A stretch of DNA of 62,826 bases from Rhizobium sp. Q54 (GTDB taxonomy: Bacteria; Pseudomonadota; Alphaproteobacteria; Rhizobiales; Xanthobacteraceae). The notes under the pieces were generated by a model. The model was given only the letters and a program-made list of their open reading frames with translations, was not told where the DNA came from and did no database searches. Made by a program: the position numbers and the translations under genes. The stretch lies in the NCBI GenBank assembly GCA_945870035.1, contig CAMBQQ010000007.1, positions 1 to 62,826 of the forward strand, written 5' to 3'. Below, piece after piece: positions 41,943-51,151 of the stretch. The first letter of the stretch is position 1. Each line of letters starts with the position of its first letter.

Positions 41943-42824
41943 CTAATCCAGCGTCAAGGTGAGGCCGACGGCGAGCGTCTGTGCTAGGCACATCGGCGCC
42001 ACCATCGTGCGCAGCGCCGCCTCCGGCATGTCGGGAATTTCGAACGTCACCGCCGCGCCTTTGACGATAGGACTGAGCAGGCTGTCGGTGATCGAGATCG
42101 CCGGTACGCCACGCGCGGCAATTTCCGGAAACAGGCGCGCGGTGTCTGGATTGTAGGTGCGAAAGCTGATGGCGACCAGCGCATCGGTCGGCGTCGCCGC
42201 CGCGGCCTGATCGCTCAGCGCGGCGCCCAGTCCATCGAGGATGAAGACGCGGCGTCCGATCTTGCGCAGCACATAGGTCAGATGCGTGGCGACCGGAAAT
42301 GAGCCGCCGAGGCCGAGGACGTAGATCGTCTTCGCCGCGCCGAGAATTTCGATGGCAGTGGCCAGGTCTTTTTCCTGGACGCGGTCCTGTAAACTTTCGA
42401 GCGACACCATGCCTTCGGAGGCAAAGCGTTGCAGCACCGCTTGCGGATTGTTGGCGCCCTGAAACCGACCGTCGCGCCGCAATCCCGCGATGCGCTCCTT
42501 GTAGCTCGGCGCGACGCTGGCGACGAGGCGCGAGCGGAACACCTGCTGCATCTCTGTGAAGCCGCCATAGCCGAGCGCGTTGGCAAACCTGACGATGGCC
42601 GAAGGTTGAACCTTGGCGCGTTGCGCCACTTCCGCGACGGTGCCGAGCGCCATTTCGGTTGGATGCTCAAGGGCGAATTCGGCGATCACGCGCAACCGGT
42701 CGGAGAAGGTGCCGTGCTGGCGAGCGATTTCCCGGCGCAACTCCTCATGGGTGCCGTGCGGAACGGCTTTGGTCTTGGCGCTATTTCGCATGCTTTCGGC
42801 TCGTTTCGTGTCGCTTCTGTTCAT
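41943..42824 (-). CDS. RpiR-family regulator (HTH plus SIS domain)
   Basis: 293 residues. The HTH_6 domain lies at about 20-95 (MALGTVAEVAQRAKVQPSAI ... GYGGFTEMQQVFRSRL). The SIS sugar-phosphate-binding domain covers about 145-280 (KTIYVLGLGGSFPVATHLTY, TDALVAISFRTYNPDTARLF, ISITDSLLSPIV). Such regulators respond to phosphosugars or related acids. It diverges from the branched-chain-type ABC importer, whose promoter it probably controls. Confidence 0.9.
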   Translation of the reverse strand: MNRSDTKRAESMRNSAKTKAVPHGTHEELRREIARQHGTFSDRLRVIAEFALEHPTEMALGTVAEVAQRAKVQPSAIVRFANALGYGGFTEMQQVFRSRLVASVAPSYKERIAGLRRDGRFQGANNPQAVLQRFASEGMVSLESLQDRVQEKDLATAIEILGAAKTIYVLGLGGSFPVATHLTYVLRKIGRRVFILDGLGAALSDQAAAATPTDALVAISFRTYNPDTARLFPEIAARGVPAISITDSLLSPIVKGAAVTFEIPDMPEAALRTMVAPMCLAQTLAVGLTLTLD

Positions 42825-42832
42825 GACCTATA

Positions 42833-42869
42833 TATTCTACTTTACATCAAGTATGGAACGTCTATTCTA
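42833..42869. promoter_or_regulatory. Direct repeat in the RpiR/ABC divergent promoter
   Basis: TATTCTA occurs at 42833-42839 and again at 42863-42869, 30 bases apart (about three helical turns) on the same face. It lies between the RpiR gene and the ABC importer operon, so it may be an operator pair. Evidence is by position only. Confidence 0.35.
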
Positions 42870-42922
42870 TGGACGTCAACGAGCGGGCTCCGATCAAAGA
42901 ACCGCCGCCAGGGGAGGGCACT

Positions 42923-44224
42923 ATGAAGACCAGTAAGAACAGCAAGATTTCGTCCGGGCTTTCGCGCCGCCTCATCATGAAGGGCGGCCTGTTGTCTGCC
43001 ACAGCGGCGTTTTTCGGTCCATGGAAGCACAATCACGTCTGGGCGCAAGGCGCCAAGCCGATCAAGCTCGGCCTGACCTGCGACGCCAGCGGTCAATACG
43101 GCAATAGCGGCCAGGACGATCTGCGCGGCATTCGCATGGCGATTGACGAGTTTAACGCCAAGGGCGGCGTTCTCGGCCGGAAGGTCGAGTGGGTGACGGC
43201 GGACACCGAAACCAATCCGGCGACCGGCACGCGCGTCGCCGAGCGATTCGTCTCGCAGGATCAATGCGGCTTTCTCATCGGCGCGCTGCATTCCGGCGTC
43301 GCCAACGCGATCACGCAGGTCGCCAACAAATACGGCGTCATCTATTTCAACACCAATTCCTCGGCGCCGAGCGAAGCGGGCGAGAATTGCTCGCGCGTCA
43401 AATTCGTCTGGGATGGCAACGGCACCAATTTCTCCAAGGCCGCGGTGCAGAATGCGGTGCAGAAGATCGGCAAGAACTGGCTGCTGCTGACCAATGACTA
43501 TGTCTGGGGCCACACGACTTCGGCTGCGACGAAGGCACAGGTCGAGAAGGCCGGCGGCAAGATCATCGACAACCTGCTGGTGCCGCAGAATACGCGCGAC
43601 TTCACCTCGTATTTGCTGAAGGTGCAGCAGGCCAAGCCCGACGTGGTGGCGATGGCCATTGGCGGTGACGACATGAAAGTGCTGCGCCAGCAGATCGTCT
43701 CGCTGAAAATGGACGAGAAGGTGGCCTGGATCAACAATCAGCAGGACTGGCCGGACATCTGGGGCCAGGCCGGTACTTTGTTCGGTGTCTTCGGCACCAG
43801 CTGGTATCACAAGCTGCCATTGCCGGGCGTGGCCGAATTCGTGAAGCGCTGGCAGACGGCCTATCCGCAATCGCCGATCCCGGTGCCGGGTAATGTCTCC
43901 TACAACGGCTACATGTCGACGCGCGAACTGCTGCGCGCCATCGAGCGTGCCGGCTCGACCAACAACCGCGCCGTCATCAAGGCGCTGGAAGGTCACAAGA
44001 TGCCGGCCGCCGACCGCATGCAGCATTTCGATGCCTATATCGACGCCGACACGCATCAGGTGCAGCAGACGATCTACCTGGCGCGGCGCAATGCCAAGCC
44101 GGCCGATCCGACCGACTTGTTCGACGTCATCAGCTGGACCAAGCCGGAAACCGCGCTGGACGATGCCGCGCCGGCGAAGTGCAAGATGAAGGCACCGGCT
44201 GACATTCCGACCTTCGACGCCTGA
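42923..44224 (+). CDS. Branched-chain-amino-acid-type ABC substrate-binding protein
   Basis: 433 residues. ATG 42923 follows GGGGAGGGC; a longer frame from 42869 has no site. The N-terminus has a Tat-type signal (SRRLIMKGGLLSATAAFFGP), fitting an exported folded protein. The Peripla_BP_6 fold covers the rest (LGLTCDASGQYGNSGQDDLR, VEWVTADTETNPATGTRVAE, SYNGYMSTRELLRAIE). Despite the family name, ligands include aromatic acids, amides and other carboxylates; with the downstream catabolic genes one of these is likely. Confidence 0.9.
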   Translation: MKTSKNSKISSGLSRRLIMKGGLLSATAAFFGPWKHNHVWAQGAKPIKLGLTCDASGQYGNSGQDDLRGIRMAIDEFNAKGGVLGRKVEWVTADTETNPATGTRVAERFVSQDQCGFLIGALHSGVANAITQVANKYGVIYFNTNSSAPSEAGENCSRVKFVWDGNGTNFSKAAVQNAVQKIGKNWLLLTNDYVWGHTTSAATKAQVEKAGGKIIDNLLVPQNTRDFTSYLLKVQQAKPDVVAMAIGGDDMKVLRQQIVSLKMDEKVAWINNQQDWPDIWGQAGTLFGVFGTSWYHKLPLPGVAEFVKRWQTAYPQSPIPVPGNVSYNGYMSTRELLRAIERAGSTNNRAVIKALEGHKMPAADRMQHFDAYIDADTHQVQQTIYLARRNAKPADPTDLFDVISWTKPETALDDAAPAKCKMKAPADIPTFDA

Positions 44225-44237
44225 CCTTGGGTACTGG

Positions 44238-44264
44238 GGCGCCCCGGATCGTCTCCGGGGCGCC
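44238..44264 (+). terminator. Intercistronic hairpin after the binding-protein gene
   Basis: Perfect 11-base-pair stem GGCGCCCCGGA (44238-44248) / TCCGGGGCGCC (44254-44264), loop TCGTC, followed by the T-rich TTCTCTTTT. It is probably a partial terminator that lowers transcription into the permease genes. Confidence 0.75.
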
Positions 44265-44308
44265 TTCTCTTTTGTTGCAACAGACAAGCAGCCCAAGACA
44301 ATTAGCCC

Positions 44309-45235
44309 ATGTCGTTTATCAATCTTCTGCCTCATCTCCTGAACGGCATTACGCTTGGTCTGCTGTTCTCGCTGATCGCGCTCGGCTTCATGCTGATCCT
44401 CGGCCTGATGGAGCAGATCAATCTCGCGCATGGATCGCTGTTCGCACTCGGCGCTTACTTTGCTTACGCGCTGTGCGCCGCGCGATTGCCGCTGCCGCCC
44501 GACTGGCTGGCGGTCTGGGCCGGCGTGCCGCTGATCTGGCGTTTCGCGGCCGCGGTGATAATTGCGCCGATCCTGGTGGCGCCGTTCGGCCTCATCCTCG
44601 AACGGCTGATGCGGCGCACCTATGGCCGCGACCCGCTTTACGGCTTGCTGCTGACTTTCGGCGTCGCCATGGTCATCGAAGAACTGATCCGAGTCGTCTG
44701 GGGCACGCCCGATTACATGCTGCCGGTACCGCAAGAGATCTCCGGCGGCTTCATCATGCTTGATCTGATCTGGTCGACCTACCGGTTCTGGGCCGCCGGC
44801 ATGGCGATCGTGGCGATGGCCGTGGTCTGGGTCATTGTCGAGCGCACCCGCTTCGGCGCCATGGTCAAGGCTGGCGCGCATGACAGCGAGATCGTCCAGG
44901 CGCTGGGTATCGATCTCACCAAGTTGCGGGTCTGGGTCTTCGTGCTCGGCACCATGATGGCGGCGTTCGCCGGCGTGATCATGGCGCCGCTGTGGGGCAT
45001 CCGCCCGCATATGGGTGTCGATGCTGTGGTGCCGGCATTCTTGATCATCGTGCTCGGCGGCGTCGGCAGTTTCTGGGGTGCCGCCATCGGCGGTTTGCTG
45101 GTCGGCATGGTGGTCGGATTGTCGAGCGCCTATGCGTCCGAATGGTCGATGCTGTCGATGTATCTGCTGCTTCTCCTTGTCGTGACATTCCGCGCGCGCG
45201 GCCTGTTCGGCAAGAAAAGCGTGCTGGAGGTCTAG
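44309..45235 (+). CDS. ABC transporter permease (LivH type)
   Basis: 308 residues, membrane, BPD_transp_2 family. Typical parts are LLFSLIALGFMLILGLMEQI and NLAHGSLFALGAYFAY near the N-terminus, and the EAA-like loop ALGIDLTKLRVWVFVLGTMM. It forms the channel with the next gene product, which starts right after its stop. Confidence 0.92.
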   Translation: MSFINLLPHLLNGITLGLLFSLIALGFMLILGLMEQINLAHGSLFALGAYFAYALCAARLPLPPDWLAVWAGVPLIWRFAAAVIIAPILVAPFGLILERLMRRTYGRDPLYGLLLTFGVAMVIEELIRVVWGTPDYMLPVPQEISGGFIMLDLIWSTYRFWAAGMAIVAMAVVWVIVERTRFGAMVKAGAHDSEIVQALGIDLTKLRVWVFVLGTMMAAFAGVIMAPLWGIRPHMGVDAVVPAFLIIVLGGVGSFWGAAIGGLLVGMVVGLSSAYASEWSMLSMYLLLLLVVTFRARGLFGKKSVLEV

Positions 45236-46246
45236 ATGACGCCGGCGCGCAGAACCCCCATCTTCACCTGGGCGATGATCATCGTCTGGCTGGTCTTTGC
45301 CAGCGTGCCGCTCTGGATCGAGAAGGTTGGGCTCTATCATTACCTCGGCGTCGAGATCCTGATTTTCGCGCTCTATGCGCTCGCCTACAATCTGGTGCTT
45401 GGGCACGCGGGTCTCCCGTCCTTCGGACATGGTGCTTTTTTCGGCGTCGGCGCCTATGCGTTCGGCCTGGCGCAATTCAATATCGCCGCCAATCTGTGGA
45501 TCTGTCTCGCTGCCGCCATCGGTGCTGCCGCTATTGCCGGCGCGTTGGTGGCGCTGTTCATCTCGCACCGACGCGGCATCTATTACGCCTTGATGACCAT
45601 CGCCTTCGGACAGATTTTCTGGTTCATCGCGGTCAAGGTGCACAGCGTGACCGGCGGCGAGGATGGCTTGCTGAAGATCGAGCGGCTGCCGGTGGACCTC
45701 GGTCTGGCTGCCTTCGATCTGACGACCAATGTCGCGCTCTACTATTTCGTGCTCGCGGTATTTATCGTCGTTTCATTCCTGCTGTGGCGGATCGTGCATT
45801 CGCCGTTCGGCCGCGTGGTCAAGGCGATCAAGCAGAACGAAACCCGCGCCCGCTTCGTCGGCTATGACGTCTGGCGCTTCAAGGCGGCGATCCTGGTCAT
45901 CTCGGCGGCGCTGTCCGGCCTTGCCGGCGGCCTGTTCTCGATGGCGCAAGCCTCGGCTTTCCCCGACGTGATGAGCCTGCATTATTCCGGCTACGTGGTG
46001 ATGATGACATTGGTCGGCGGCGGGCTGGTGTCGTTCTGGGGCCCGGTCATCGGCGCGGTCGCATTCTTTCTGGCGCGCGACATCATCGGCAGCGTCACCA
46101 CCGGCTGGATGCTGTGGTTCGGCCTGTCCTTCGTGGTGCTGGTGCTGTTCAAGCCGGAAGGCATTGCCGGCATCTACCAGAGCTTGATGCAACGCCGCGC
46201 CAAGGCGTCCGCACCGGCCGTCGCGCCGAATGCGCAGGGGAGGTAG
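45236..46246 (+). CDS. ABC transporter permease (LivM type)
   Basis: 336 residues, membrane. LivM features include LAYNLVLGHAGLPSFGHGAF, RRGIYYALMTIAFGQIFWFI and FGRVVKAIKQNETRARFVGY. The ribosome site GGAGG lies inside the end of the preceding gene. It carries about 20 extra Ala/Lys-rich residues at the C-terminus (QRRAKASAPAVAPNAQGR). Confidence 0.92.
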   Translation: MTPARRTPIFTWAMIIVWLVFASVPLWIEKVGLYHYLGVEILIFALYALAYNLVLGHAGLPSFGHGAFFGVGAYAFGLAQFNIAANLWICLAAAIGAAAIAGALVALFISHRRGIYYALMTIAFGQIFWFIAVKVHSVTGGEDGLLKIERLPVDLGLAAFDLTTNVALYYFVLAVFIVVSFLLWRIVHSPFGRVVKAIKQNETRARFVGYDVWRFKAAILVISAALSGLAGGLFSMAQASAFPDVMSLHYSGYVVMMTLVGGGLVSFWGPVIGAVAFFLARDIIGSVTTGWMLWFGLSFVVLVLFKPEGIAGIYQSLMQRRAKASAPAVAPNAQGR

Positions 46247-46248
46247 CC

Positions 46249-46992
46249 ATGGCCTTGTTTGAAGCCAGGGACCTGCACTTGCGTTTCGTCGACCGCGTCG
46301 TGCTGGAGAATGTCTCGCTTGCCTTCGAGGCTGGCCAACTGTCAGGCATCATGGGGCCGAATGGCGCCGGCAAAACGACGTGCTTCAACGTGCTGACCGG
46401 CCGTTACAAGCCCGATCGCGGGCAGGTGCTATGGGACGGGCAGGACATTACCGGCCGCAGCCCGCAGGCCATTGCGCGTCTCGGCATCGCGCGGTCGTTC
46501 CAACTGATGAATCTGTTCGACGAATTCACCGTGTTCGAGAACATCGCCATTGCGCTGCCGCAAACGCGGGCGCGGGCGCGCAACATAATGGCGCAGGCCT
46601 ATGCCGATCCTGCGCTGGTCGACGAAGCCCACGCCATTCTGCGGCGTGTCGGTCTGGAATCGCGCGCCGATGACCCGGCCAAGTCGTTGCCTTATGGCGC
46701 GCGGCGCGCACTCGAAATAGGCGTCGCGCTGGCATGCCGTCCCAAGCTGCTGTTTCTTGACGAGCCGACTGCTGGTCTCGGCAGCGACGGCCGCGCCCGG
46801 CTCGCCGATCTCATTCTCAAACTCAAAGGCAGCATCACTATCGTCATCATCGAGCACGACATGGAATTCCTGTTCTCGCTGGCCGACCAGATCTCGGTCA
46901 TCCATTGGGGACAGGTGATCGCCAAAGGTACGCCGGCGGCGCTCAAAGCCAATCCCTGGGTCGAAGCTTCCAATCTGGGGAGGCTGAACTGA
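46249..46992 (+). CDS. ABC transporter ATPase (LivG type)
   Basis: 247 residues. Walker [11 protein letters not shown]-loop ARSFQLMNLFDEF, a reduced signature segment KSLPYGARRALEIGVALACR and Walker B LLFLDEPTAGLGSDGRARL. ATG 46249 follows GGGGAGG. Its signature reads LPYGARR, which is usual for LivG. It overlaps the next gene start (TGATG). Confidence 0.92.
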   Translation: MALFEARDLHLRFVDRVVLENVSLAFEAGQLSGIMGPNGAGKTTCFNVLTGRYKPDRGQVLWDGQDITGRSPQAIARLGIARSFQLMNLFDEFTVFENIAIALPQTRARARNIMAQAYADPALVDEAHAILRRVGLESRADDPAKSLPYGARRALEIGVALACRPKLLFLDEPTAGLGSDGRARLADLILKLKGSITIVIIEHDMEFLFSLADQISVIHWGQVIAKGTPAALKANPWVEASNLGRLN

Positions 46993-47693
46993 TGCTCGAC
47001 GTTAGCGCCATCGATTCGTTCTACGGCGAGACGCAGGCGCTGTTCTCCGTATCCCTGTCGGTCGAGGCCGGCGAAGTGCTGGCCTTGCTCGGCGCCAATG
47101 GCGCCGGCAAGACCACGGTGCTGCGCTCGATCCTCGGCCTGACGCGCGCGCGGCGCGGAGATATCCGCTTTCAGGGCCGCTCGATCACGGCCAGCGCGAC
47201 CCACGACATTGCCTGTGGCGGCATCGGCTGGGTTCCGGACGACCGCAGGCTGTGCCCGACGCTGACGGTGGCGAAGAACCTGTCGCTCGGCGAAAAGCGC
47301 AGTGCCTTCCGTGCCTGGACATTGGGCGAAATCACCGAGATTTTCTCGCCGCTCAAATATCTGATGAGCCGAGAGGCCGAAACCTTGTCCGGCGGTGAAA
47401 TGCAGATGGTGGCGATCGGCCGCGCGTTGCTTGGCGGGCCGGGGCTGATGCTGTTCGACGAGCCAAGTCAGGGTTTGGCGCCGAAGATCGTCGACGACGT
47501 CATGACGGTCATCCGCCGGCTGAAGGCCGCAGGCGTCGCCAGCATCATCGTCGAGCAGAATGCCGATATCGCGCTGTCGGTCGCCGACCGCGTCGTGGTG
47601 CTGTCGCAAGGCCATGTCGCGTGGAGCGGCGAGGCGGCGGCGCTGAACGCCGACCCCGCGCTCAAGCGCCGATTGCTTGGAGGGCTGTCATGA
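46992..47693 (+). CDS. ABC transporter ATPase (LivF type)
   Basis: 233 residues. Walker A GANGAGKTT, the signature LSGGEMQMVAIGRALLG and Walker B LMLFDEPSQGLAPKIVDDVM are all intact. The start overlaps the LivG stop, and its stop overlaps the start of a third ATPase gene. It pairs with LivG to power the importer. Confidence 0.92.
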   Translation: MLDVSAIDSFYGETQALFSVSLSVEAGEVLALLGANGAGKTTVLRSILGLTRARRGDIRFQGRSITASATHDIACGGIGWVPDDRRLCPTLTVAKNLSLGEKRSAFRAWTLGEITEIFSPLKYLMSREAETLSGGEMQMVAIGRALLGGPGLMLFDEPSQGLAPKIVDDVMTVIRRLKAAGVASIIVEQNADIALSVADRVVVLSQGHVAWSGEAAALNADPALKRRLLGGLS

Positions 47694-48304
47694 GCGCTCC
47701 TCTTCTCACCCTCGATGGTGTCAGCCGCATCTATCGCCGCGGTCTGTTCGACCGGACGCCGGCGTTTCAGCTTCATGTCGACAAGACCTTTTCGCGTCCG
47801 GAAATCGTCGGCGTGCTCGGGCCCAATGGCGCCGGCAAGACGACATTGTTCGAGATGATCGCCGGCTCGAATGCGCCGTCCAAAGGACGGGTGATGGTGG
47901 CGGGCCAGGATATTCAGCGCGTGCGCTATCTGCAGCGCGACCGGCTGGCGATCCATTATCACCAGTCCTACCAGGTGCGGCATTTCACCAAGACCAAACC
48001 GGCCTTCGTCATGGAGCAGGCGGCGCGCAGCTACCCGCTGGTGCATCTGTTCGATGAGCCGCAGTTCAACACCCAGGACGGCTATATCGGCTTCATGCTG
48101 GATTTCTTCCGCAAGCTGCGCGCCGAAGGACGCCTGGTCTTTGTTTGCCTGCATCCGACCGCCGCATACCAGCTCCGCATTTTGCAGGAAATCTGCGAAC
48201 GCTTCTTGTTCGTGAAGGGCGGTTCGGTTACCGAACATGCTGATTTTGCCGGCCTGGCCGGGCAGGCCGACGTACGCCAGTATCTCGGCGCGTTGGCGCC
48301 GTGA
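47690..48304 (+). CDS. Third, atypical ABC-type ATPase lacking the signature motif
   Basis: 204 residues, shorter than LivG or LivF. It keeps Walker [10 protein letters not shown] (44-52), a Q-loop-like segment [10 protein letters not shown] (90-99), a Walker-B-like LVHLFDEP (117-124) and a switch histidine (LHPTAAY, around 155). Only about 25 residues separate Q-loop and Walker B, so the helical subdomain with the LSGGQ signature is absent. It therefore cannot form a normal ATP sandwich by itself. It is translationally coupled to LivF (4-base overlap), suggesting a regulatory or partner role in the transporter. The family is not recognised beyond the P-loop. Confidence 0.75.
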   Translation: MSAPLLTLDGVSRIYRRGLFDRTPAFQLHVDKTFSRPEIVGVLGPNGAGKTTLFEMIAGSNAPSKGRVMVAGQDIQRVRYLQRDRLAIHYHQSYQVRHFTKTKPAFVMEQAARSYPLVHLFDEPQFNTQDGYIGFMLDFFRKLRAEGRLVFVCLHPTAAYQLRILQEICERFLFVKGGSVTEHADFAGLAGQADVRQYLGALAP

Positions 48305-48357
48305 GGCGAGGTGTGGCAGCATACGACCAAGACGGCATAAAAACAGGGCAGGAAAAG

Positions 48358-49800
48358 ATGACCACGCAATATCTCGACACGCTCGATCACCTCATCAATG
48401 GCGTCTGGGCGCAGCCGACATCCGGCGAGAGCCAGACGGTGGTCAACCCGGCGACCAACAAGCCGATCGGCAAGCTCGGCCATGCCTCCCGCGCCGATCT
48501 CGACCGCGCGATTGCCGCCGCCGAATCCGGCTTCAACACCTGGCGCCGCGTCTCCGCCTTCGAACGCGGCAAGATCCTGCGCAAGGCCGCCGACCTCATG
48601 CGTCAACGCGTCGACCGCATCGCCACGCTGCTGACCCTGGAGCAGGGCAAGCTGCTGGCCGAAGCCAAGCTCGAAGTGATGGGCTCCGCGGACGTGGTCG
48701 ACTGGTTTGCCGAGGAAGGCCGCCGTGCCTACGGCCGCATGATTCCGCCGCGCGCCGATGGCGTACGCAACATGGTCATGATGGAGCCGGTTGGCCCGGT
48801 CGCCGGTTTCTCACCATGGAATTTCCCGGTATTGCAGGCAACGCGCAAGATTTCCGGCGCGCTCGCCGCGGGCTGCTCGATTATCGTCAAGTGCCCGGAA
48901 GAAACGCCGGCCTCGCCGATCGAGTTCATCAAGTGCTTCCAGGATGCCGGCGTGCCGGCCGGCGTCATCAATCTCGTTTACGGCGTGCCGAAGGACATTT
49001 CGGAATACCTCGTCGCCTCGCCGGCGATCCGCAAGATTTAATTCACCGGCTCGGTGCCTGTCGGCAAGCTGCTGGCCTCACTCGCCGGTCAGCACATGAA
49101 GCGCGCGACCATGGAGCTGGGTGGTCACGCGCCGGTACTGATTTTCGACGACGTCGATACCGACAGCGTCGCCACATTGCTGGCCGGCATGAAGTACCGA
49201 AATGCCGGCCAAGTCTGCGTCTCGCCAACGCGCTTCTTCGTGCAGAACAAGGCCTATGACAAGTTCGTCAGCAAGTTCATCGACCTTGCCAAGCAGATCA
49301 AGGTCGGCGACGGCATGGACCCGGCGAGCAAGATGGGTCCTCTGGCCAATCCGCGCCGCGTCAATGCGATGGAGAGCATCGTGCTCGACGCCCAGGAGAA
49401 GGGTGCCAAGGTGCAGACCGGCGGCAACCGCATCGGCAACGAGGGCAATTTCTTCGAGCCGACCGTGCTCACCGACGTGCCGGCCGATGCACGCATCCTG
49501 CACGAGGAGCCGTTCGGGCCGATCGCCACCATGATCCGCTTCAGCGATACCGATGAAGCGCTGAGCAAGGCGAACAGCCTGCCGTTCGGTCTGGCCAGTT
49601 ACGCCTTTACCCACGATTCAAGGATCGCCACCAAGGTGTCGAATGGACTTGATCAGGGCATGGTGTCGATCAACCACTTCGGCATCGCGCTGCCGGAAAC
49701 GCCGTTCGGCGGCATCAAGGATTCAGGTTACGGCCATGAAGGCGGCATCGAAGGCTTGAACGCCTATCTGCAGACGAAGTTCGTCAGCCAACTGTCGTAA
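48358..49800 (+). pseudogene. Aldehyde dehydrogenase (succinate-semialdehyde type) interrupted by one in-frame stop
   Basis: Two open stretches (48358-49038 and 49042-49800) lie in the same frame, separated only by TAA at 49039-49041. Joined, they give a 480-residue NAD(P)-dependent aldehyde dehydrogenase: GFSPWNFPV, the conserved RKI-x-FTGS block exactly at the stop, MELGGHAP with the catalytic Glu, and NAGQVC with the catalytic Cys. The stop replaces the Ser of ISFTGS, so a single C-to-A change (TCA to TAA) explains it. Everything else is intact, so the lesion is recent, a sequencing error, or read through. ATG 48358 follows AGGAAA. Confidence 0.88.
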
Positions 49801-49900
49801 GGCTGCGGCATCGGCAAAACACGGTCGCCGCCCCGATCGGCCTATGGCCGCTCGCCGCACGACGACAAAACTGTTTCGATTTTCTGGTCAATCTGCTTGA

Positions 49901-50149
49901 GCGCCGAAATCGCGGCCTCTCATGCCGCAGGAAGCTGAAACGGTTCAATTTCCGGCTCTGGTCGTCGGCGGAAATGACGATCCGTTGTTTCCGCTGGTCG
50001 AGCTTTTGGAGCTGGGAGAGCTAATTCCGAACGGGCGCACGAATCTTTTCGAGGGTGCCGGGCACGCCGCTTATTATGAGCGGGCGAACCGGTTCAATAA
50101 CCTGGTGGCGGACTTCCTGCGCCATGGCCATGATGGAGCGCGGGCCTGA
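49901..50149 (+). pseudogene. C-terminal fragment of an alpha/beta hydrolase
   Basis: The frame opens after a stop at 49898 and encodes about 82 residues. It has VQFPALVVGGNDDPLFPLVE (the strand with the catalytic Asp) and LFEGAGHAAYYERANRFNNL (the segment with the catalytic His), the usual end of alpha/beta hydrolases. The N-terminal two thirds, including the nucleophile elbow, are missing. There is no good ribosome site before ATG 49922. It is most likely a relic of a hydrolase once belonging to the catabolic cluster. Bases 49801-49900 hold nothing else recognisable. Confidence 0.65.
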
Positions 50150-50197
50150 TGCCGACGCTGAGATGCAGCTTTGCATCGTACCGGAGCGCATGACGCC

Positions 50198-51151
50198 ATG
50201 ACATTGATCGACGTCCACCAGCACGTCATTCCCGACATCTATAAAAGCGAGTTGGCCAAAGTCGGCGTGCTCGGCAGCGGCGAGAATCCGTGGCCGGCGT
50301 GGAGCTTGCCGCGCCAACTCGAACTGATGGACACGTTCGGCATCGACGCCGTGCTCCTGTCGATTGCCTCGCCCGGCGCCTGGTTCGGCGATATCGACTT
50401 TACCAGGCGGCTGGTGAAGCTTTGCAACGAGTATATGGCGCAAGCGGTGGCCGACCATCCCCGAAAATTTGGCGCGATGGGCTTCGTTGCTTTACCGGAT
50501 GTCGAGGCTGCCTGCCGCAGCGTCGAATATGCACTCGACACGCTCAAGCTCGACGGTGTCAACCTGCAAAGCCACACCGCGCATCGCTATCTCGGCCACC
50601 CGGACGAATTCGAGCTATATGCCGAGCTCGACCGCCGCAAGACGGTGGTGTTCGTGCATCCGCAGCGGCCGCCGGTTTCGGGCATGCCGGAGTATTCCTA
50701 TCAGGCCGGTTATACCGAACTGACCTTCGACACGACTCGCGCCATCACCAACATGCTCTACACCGGCATGCTGGAGAAATTTCCCAACATCCGATTCATT
50801 ATGCCGCATATGGGTGGCGTGACGCCGTTTTTGCTGTTCCGCTTGTGCGGGCTGGATGACGATCCCAAATTGAAAGACAAGGTGCCGGCCGGCGTGAAAA
50901 CCTATCTAAACCGCCTCTATTATGACGTCGCGCAGTCGCCGTCGCCGCTGGCGTTGCGCGCGTTGATGGAGATCGCCGATCCCTCGCGCGTCATGTTCGG
51001 CACCGATTATCCGTCGGCGCGCTTTGTCGAAAAAGTCATGGCCGACACCATTGCCAATGTGACGGCGTTCGACGGCTATGACGATGCGTTGCGCGCCAAG
51101 GTGATGGCCGGCAATGCCAAGGCACTATTGCCGCGCTTTGCCAGCCTCTAA
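50198..51151 (+). CDS. Amidohydrolase-2 family metal-dependent hydrolase/decarboxylase
   Basis: 317 residues, ACMSD-like TIM barrel. Metal-binding HxH is in IDVHQHVIP (3-11), the barrel histidines in VHPQRPP and MPHMGGV, and the final Asp in MFGTDYPSARF. Members hydrolyse or decarboxylate ring-cleavage acids such as aminocarboxymuconate semialdehyde or resorcylate-type compounds. ATG 50198 was chosen for the conserved N-terminus. Its end overlaps the DUF3500 gene on the other strand by 27 bases. Confidence 0.88.
   Translation: MTLIDVHQHVIPDIYKSELAKVGVLGSGENPWPAWSLPRQLELMDTFGIDAVLLSIASPGAWFGDIDFTRRLVKLCNEYMAQAVADHPRKFGAMGFVALPDVEAACRSVEYALDTLKLDGVNLQSHTAHRYLGHPDEFELYAELDRRKTVVFVHPQRPPVSGMPEYSYQAGYTELTFDTTRAITNMLYTGMLEKFPNIRFIMPHMGGVTPFLLFRLCGLDDDPKLKDKVPAGVKTYLNRLYYDVAQSPSPLALRALMEIADPSRVMFGTDYPSARFVEKVMADTIANVTAFDGYDDALRAKVMAGNAKALLPRFASL

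Noticed and set aside
42842-45643. Another long minus-strand frame opposite the liv-type binding protein and LivH genes
   Set aside because: Low-complexity Gln/Asp/His/Arg composition without any motif; both plus-strand genes are complete members of known families.
49039-49041. Programmed readthrough or unusual amino acid at the TAA in the aldehyde dehydrogenase
   Set aside because: The position is an ordinary Ser in the family and there is no recoding element visible; a simple mutation or read error is more likely.
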